A stretch of 64,000 bases of DNA from Bacillus safensis (GTDB taxonomy: Bacteria > Bacillota > Bacilli > Bacillales > Bacillaceae). Where the stretch lies: NCBI GenBank assembly GCA_030159235.1, contig BSBG01000002.1:310001-374000 (forward strand). The letters run 5' to 3'. Both the position numbers and the translations under genes were made by a program. Each line of letters starts with the position of its first letter. The first letter of the stretch is position 1. The notes beneath the pieces are model-generated. The model ran no database searches. It was not told the origin of the DNA and saw only the letters and a list, made by a program, of their open reading frames with translations. Shown piece after piece: positions 61,703-64,000 of the stretch.

Positions 61703-61894
61703 ATGACGGATCTTGAAAGGAAGTTATACAGAATCATCTATAACATGAGCAGATTCAGAAAGAACCCCTCGATGGATGACCTTAAAAGGAAAACAGGCAA
61801 AGATGAGCCAGCAATCCGTATTGCGATTAAGAATCTAATGTCCCGAAAAGAGCTTGAATGGGATAAGGACAAGAAGGAATGGCGGTTTAAATAA
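61703..61894 (+). CDS. Small winged-helix-like prophage protein, 63 aa
   Basis: The ATG at 61703 has AGGAGG eight bases upstream. The product (MTDLERKLYRIIYNMSRF, then SMDDLKRKTGKDEPAIRIAI and a basic end) has the helix pattern of a small winged-helix domain. It may bind DNA. It lies behind a promoter with a LexA-like site, so it may be DNA-damage inducible. No closer family is recognised. Confidence 0.65.
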   Translation: MTDLERKLYRIIYNMSRFRKNPSMDDLKRKTGKDEPAIRIAIKNLMSRKELEWDKDKKEWRFK

Positions 61895-61905
61895 GAACAT
61901 TTCAC

Positions 61906-61932
61906 AATCTCGTCACAAACGGCGGGATTTTC
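61906..61932 (+). terminator. Terminator after the 63-aa gene
   Basis: A 9-bp stem AATCTCGTC/GGCGGGATT (two G-T pairs) with a six-base loop is followed by TTTTC. The promoter of the next gene must lie in the 100 bases after it. Confidence 0.75.
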
Positions 61933-62036
61933 ATTTAGTATATTTTTACCATTTTTATAAAAAGTATGGAAAATTAAGCCTGTTAATTGTTACCATACGG
62001 GTGTGGGACAATACTTTTAGGGGGAGGATGTTTAGT

Positions 62037-62528
62037 ATGAACGGTTTATTGCGCAAGCTAAATGTAAAACTTACACTTGTATTAACACTTATTGTGACTC
62101 TTGGAATCACTTCTGCTTTTGGTCAGGCATCAGCCAAAGAACAATGGGACCCTCAAAAACAGCAAAGAATTGCACAGGCTATTTTCGAAGCTGCTACATA
62201 CAATGAAGTAGATAAAACTTTTTCCTTTGATGAATCCAAAGTGATCAATGCTGGTTTACCAAAGGATATTTCATTAGAGATCAAAAATTATTTAGAATCA
62301 TTGGCTGGAACTGATGCTGAAAAAGTGTATCAAGATCAATTATCTGCACAGCAAAAAGGTGAAGTTACAACTATGGTTGCTCCGCTAGTGATATGGGCAG
62401 CAAAAGTATTGGCTGGCGCAGGTCTAGCATGGTTAGGTAAAAAGCTTTTAGATATGGGCGGCCATGAATTTTGCAAGCGTTACAAAAACGAAAATAAAAC
62501 AACTAAGTATGTTTGCAAATTCCTTTAA
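62037..62528 (+). CDS. Secreted protein with C-terminal hydrophobic segment, toxin-like
   Basis: The start at 62037 has GGGGAGG nine bases upstream; an ATG at 62028 touches that site. Of 163 residues, 1-33 are a clear signal peptide (cleavage probably after ASA). Residues 34-110 are polar and helical. Residues 111-134 are hydrophobic and Ala/Gly-rich (MVAPLVIWAAKVLAGAGL). The basic tail has two cysteines (146 and 160). This resembles precursors of membrane-active peptides such as SdpC in layout, though not in sequence. The next gene could be its immunity factor. No known family is recognised. Confidence 0.6.
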   Translation: MNGLLRKLNVKLTLVLTLIVTLGITSAFGQASAKEQWDPQKQQRIAQAIFEAATYNEVDKTFSFDESKVINAGLPKDISLEIKNYLESLAGTDAEKVYQDQLSAQQKGEVTTMVAPLVIWAAKVLAGAGLAWLGKKLLDMGGHEFCKRYKNENKTTKYVCKFL

Positions 62529-62550
62529 TTTTTGAAAGGAAGTGGTTTAA

Positions 62551-62757
62551 TTGAGAAAAACAAATTGGTTTCTGTCTGTGTTTATAACTGCTTTAATCTC
62601 CTTTGTAATTCAATCGGGATTAAGTAAATTCGGCGTGATTAATATGTCAAATATTTGGGCAGATTTAGTCAGTTGGATAGTAATATTCTTTGTCGTATTC
62701 ATTGGCGTTGAAGCGTCTTTTAGAACGATTAATAAAATGAGACATCGAACCGAATAA
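62551..62757 (+). CDS. Two-helix membrane protein, candidate immunity protein
   Basis: The TTG at 62551 has AAAGGAAG about ten bases upstream and lies 22 bases after the secreted protein gene. The 68 residues form two membrane helices (about 5-24 and 36-55) and a short basic tail (TINKMRHRTE). Size, topology and place fit an immunity protein for the preceding secreted product. This role is inferred from context only. Confidence 0.6.
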   Translation: MRKTNWFLSVFITALISFVIQSGLSKFGVINMSNIWADLVSWIVIFFVVFIGVEASFRTINKMRHRTE

Positions 62758-62766
62758 AGACAAACA

Positions 62767-62798
62767 AAAAAAGCCCCTCCAATTAGGAAGGGCTTTTC
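62767..62798. terminator. Shared terminator, 2-TM gene and amidase
   Basis: Arms AAAAGCCCCTCC/GGAAGGGCTTTT (one mismatch) lie between convergent genes with A and T runs on both sides. Confidence 0.88.
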
Positions 62799-62802
62799 CA
62801 TT

Positions 62803-63612
62803 TTACTTTTGTTTTACCTGAACATATTTAGATGCAGCCGTGATGTATAATCCTGATTTAAGTTTATACATTTTCGATCCGTTAACCGTCACAGTCTTAT
62901 CAATCGTAAATGCTTCACCCGGCTTTACTTTTTTGTGCTTTGCTGACCAGCTAGGCTTATCATAGACCCATAGCCACCCGTCCGCATTCGGCTTCACCAC
63001 GGCCATTTTAACGCCCTTTGGTGTGGCTTCTTTTTTAGGGCTTGGTTTAGATGATGATGACACCTTTTTTAAACCGACGGCTGCAGCAATTCCTTCCGCG
63101 TGTCCCTCGGCCAACAAATTGAGGAACGAATCTTGTTTGAGCAGCGCAGCATCTTCTTTACGGTCGATGAAAAGGTTCTCTGTTAGGACTGCTGGCATTT
63201 TTGTCTCTCGCAATACTGCAAGATCCTTAGACTTGGTTCCGCGGTCCCCTGCTTTACCTTTAATTTTTCTATAGATCGCATCATGTACGATTTTTTGCTG
63301 CTTGCCAGTCCCGGATAATGCAGATAATTCGACGTAGCGAAACGACTCAAAGCCTGTGCCGCCAGCTGCATTGATATGGATGGATGCAAAATAATCAGCG
63401 CCCCAATTATTTGCAAGTCTTGCTCTTTGAGACAGATCAATATAAATGTCAGTTGAACGCGTGAGTTTGACCGTTGCTCCATATACCTTTTCAAGAATCG
63501 CTTTTGTTTTCTTTGCGATAGTTAGTACAAGGTCTTTTTCTTTTAATCCGTTTGCTGCTGCGCCCGGATCGTGCCCGCCGTGTCCCGGATCAATCATAAT
63601 TTTCTTTGTCAT
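62803..63612 (-). CDS. Prophage endolysin, N-acetylmuramoyl-L-alanine amidase
   Basis: Amidase_3 enzyme that cuts the peptide from muramic acid to release phage. The 269 residues have the zinc ligands in DPGHGGHDPGA (about 7-17), SIHINAAGG (about 78-86) and the catalytic glutamate in LTENLFID (about 140). The C-terminal 70 residues form an SH3-like wall-binding domain (about 200-265). I chose ATG 63612, with GGAG nine bases upstream, over the ATG two codons earlier. Confidence 0.93.
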   Translation of the reverse strand: MTKKIMIDPGHGGHDPGAAANGLKEKDLVLTIAKKTKAILEKVYGATVKLTRSTDIYIDLSQRARLANNWGADYFASIHINAAGGTGFESFRYVELSALSGTGKQQKIVHDAIYRKIKGKAGDRGTKSKDLAVLRETKMPAVLTENLFIDRKEDAALLKQDSFLNLLAEGHAEGIAAAVGLKKVSSSSKPSPKKEATPKGVKMAVVKPNADGWLWVYDKPSWSAKHKKVKPGEAFTIDKTVTVNGSKMYKLKSGLYITAASKYVQVKQK

Positions 63613-63658
63613 GTTCATCTACTCCTTAATTTGTTTTTATATAGAAAAAAGCCGCAGA

Positions 63659-64000
63659 TTACTCAGCAGCTTTCTTTTCCTCTTCTTCTTTTTGGCTGTC
63701 ATTTTCAATCACATGAAGCCTGTCAGTGATGGAAGTTGGAATTTTCACGCCGATCTGTGCAAGGTTCTCTACGATAGACAACCCCTCATTGGCGATGTAA
63801 AAAAGCACTGTACCAAAGGTTAGCACTCCGTTTAGTCCCATGATCTGATCAATGATGTTAGCAACAATTACAACAACAAAACTAAGCATTTTACGAACGT
63901 AACCGAACCATGCCGTGCGGCTTCGCAGCTTACCGACCTTCCATGCTTTAATGATTCCTGTTAAAACGTCAATGACGCTTAGCAGCAAGAGCAAGTCCAG
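63659..64000 (-). CDS. Phage holin (5' end outside window)
   Basis: Matches the holin_4/TcdE-type family: hydrophobic helices separated by short loops, with SVIDVLTGIIKAWKVGKLRS near the visible start and YIANEGLSIVENLAQIGVKI later, and a charged C-terminal tail (SQKEEEEKKAAE). The frame is open to the window edge, so the start is not seen. It lies 46 bases before the amidase, the usual lysis cassette order. Confidence 0.9.
   Translation of the reverse strand: MDLLLLLSVIDVLTGIIKAWKVGKLRSRTAWFGYVRKMLSFVVVIVANIIDQIMGLNGVLTFGTVLFYIANEGLSIVENLAQIGVKIPTSITDRLHVIENDSQKEEEEKKAAE

Larger units (their letters stand above)
58938..64000. mobile_element. Prophage inserted in gerE (right part outside window)
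   Basis: It begins at the break in gerE and runs past the window end. Gene content is prophage-like: a large serine recombinase at the junction, small accessory genes on the plus strand, and an endolysin and holin pair on the minus strand at the right. The layout of recombinase next to the broken sporulation gene resembles skin in sigK and SPbeta in spsM. The far attachment site is not visible. Confidence 0.9.

Overview
The window looks like the chromosome of a Bacillus of the subtilis/pumilus group, most likely close to B. pumilus, B. safensis or B. altitudinis. I judge this from memory of protein sequences; no search was run. The backbone follows the B. subtilis order mreC-mreB-radC-maf-spoIIB-comC-folC-valS, ysxE-spoVID-hemLBDCXA, ysxD-ysxC-lonA-lonB-clpX-tig-ysoA, the leu/ilv genes, and ysnB-ysnA-rph-gerM-racE-ysmB-gerE. 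Almost all of it is read on the minus strand.

Backbone 1 (1-36800): cell shape (mreC, mreB), sporulation (spoIIB, spoVID, ysxE), competence (comC, with a ComK-like site), folate (folC), valyl-tRNA synthetase under a T-box, the heme operon hemAXCDBL preceded by two PerR-type boxes, the AAA+ protease and chaperone block (ysxC, lonA, lonB, clpX, tig), and the branched-chain amino acid operon ilvBNC-leuABCD behind a leucine T-box with a CUC specifier.

Backbone 2 (36800-47970): ilvE sits directly upstream of the ilv-leu T-box and has a CodY-like box. Next come a 6-phosphogluconolactonase, a DUF1232 protein, and the complete D-alanylation operon dltXABCD behind an ECF-type promoter. The part from about 44.2 to 48 kb is accessory in character. 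It holds a secreted Kelch protein, a DUF4241 gene split by one in-frame amber codon, and an XcbB/Asp2-like protein that may be translationally coupled to a 38-codon reading frame.

Island A (48086-54116): about 6 kb bounded by a 70-bp direct repeat made of the 3' part of tRNA-Arg(TCT). The intact tRNA is at 54049-54122. The island carries a type III restriction-modification pair (mod, res). Its tRNA-proximal 1.7 kb holds decayed genes, including the C-terminus of a serine recombinase, and a possible 27-residue peptide gene. No intact integrase is left.

Island B (58938 to beyond 64000): a prophage whose large serine recombinase lies directly against the last 26 codons of gerE. The late sporulation regulator gerE is therefore interrupted, as sigK is by skin. 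The visible prophage genes are the recombinase, a divergent lipoprotein, a small winged-helix-like protein behind a LexA-like site, a secreted protein with a C-terminal hydrophobic segment and two cysteines paired with a two-helix membrane protein (a toxin/immunity-like pair), an amidase endolysin and a holin. This gerE-interrupting element is the most interesting part of the window.
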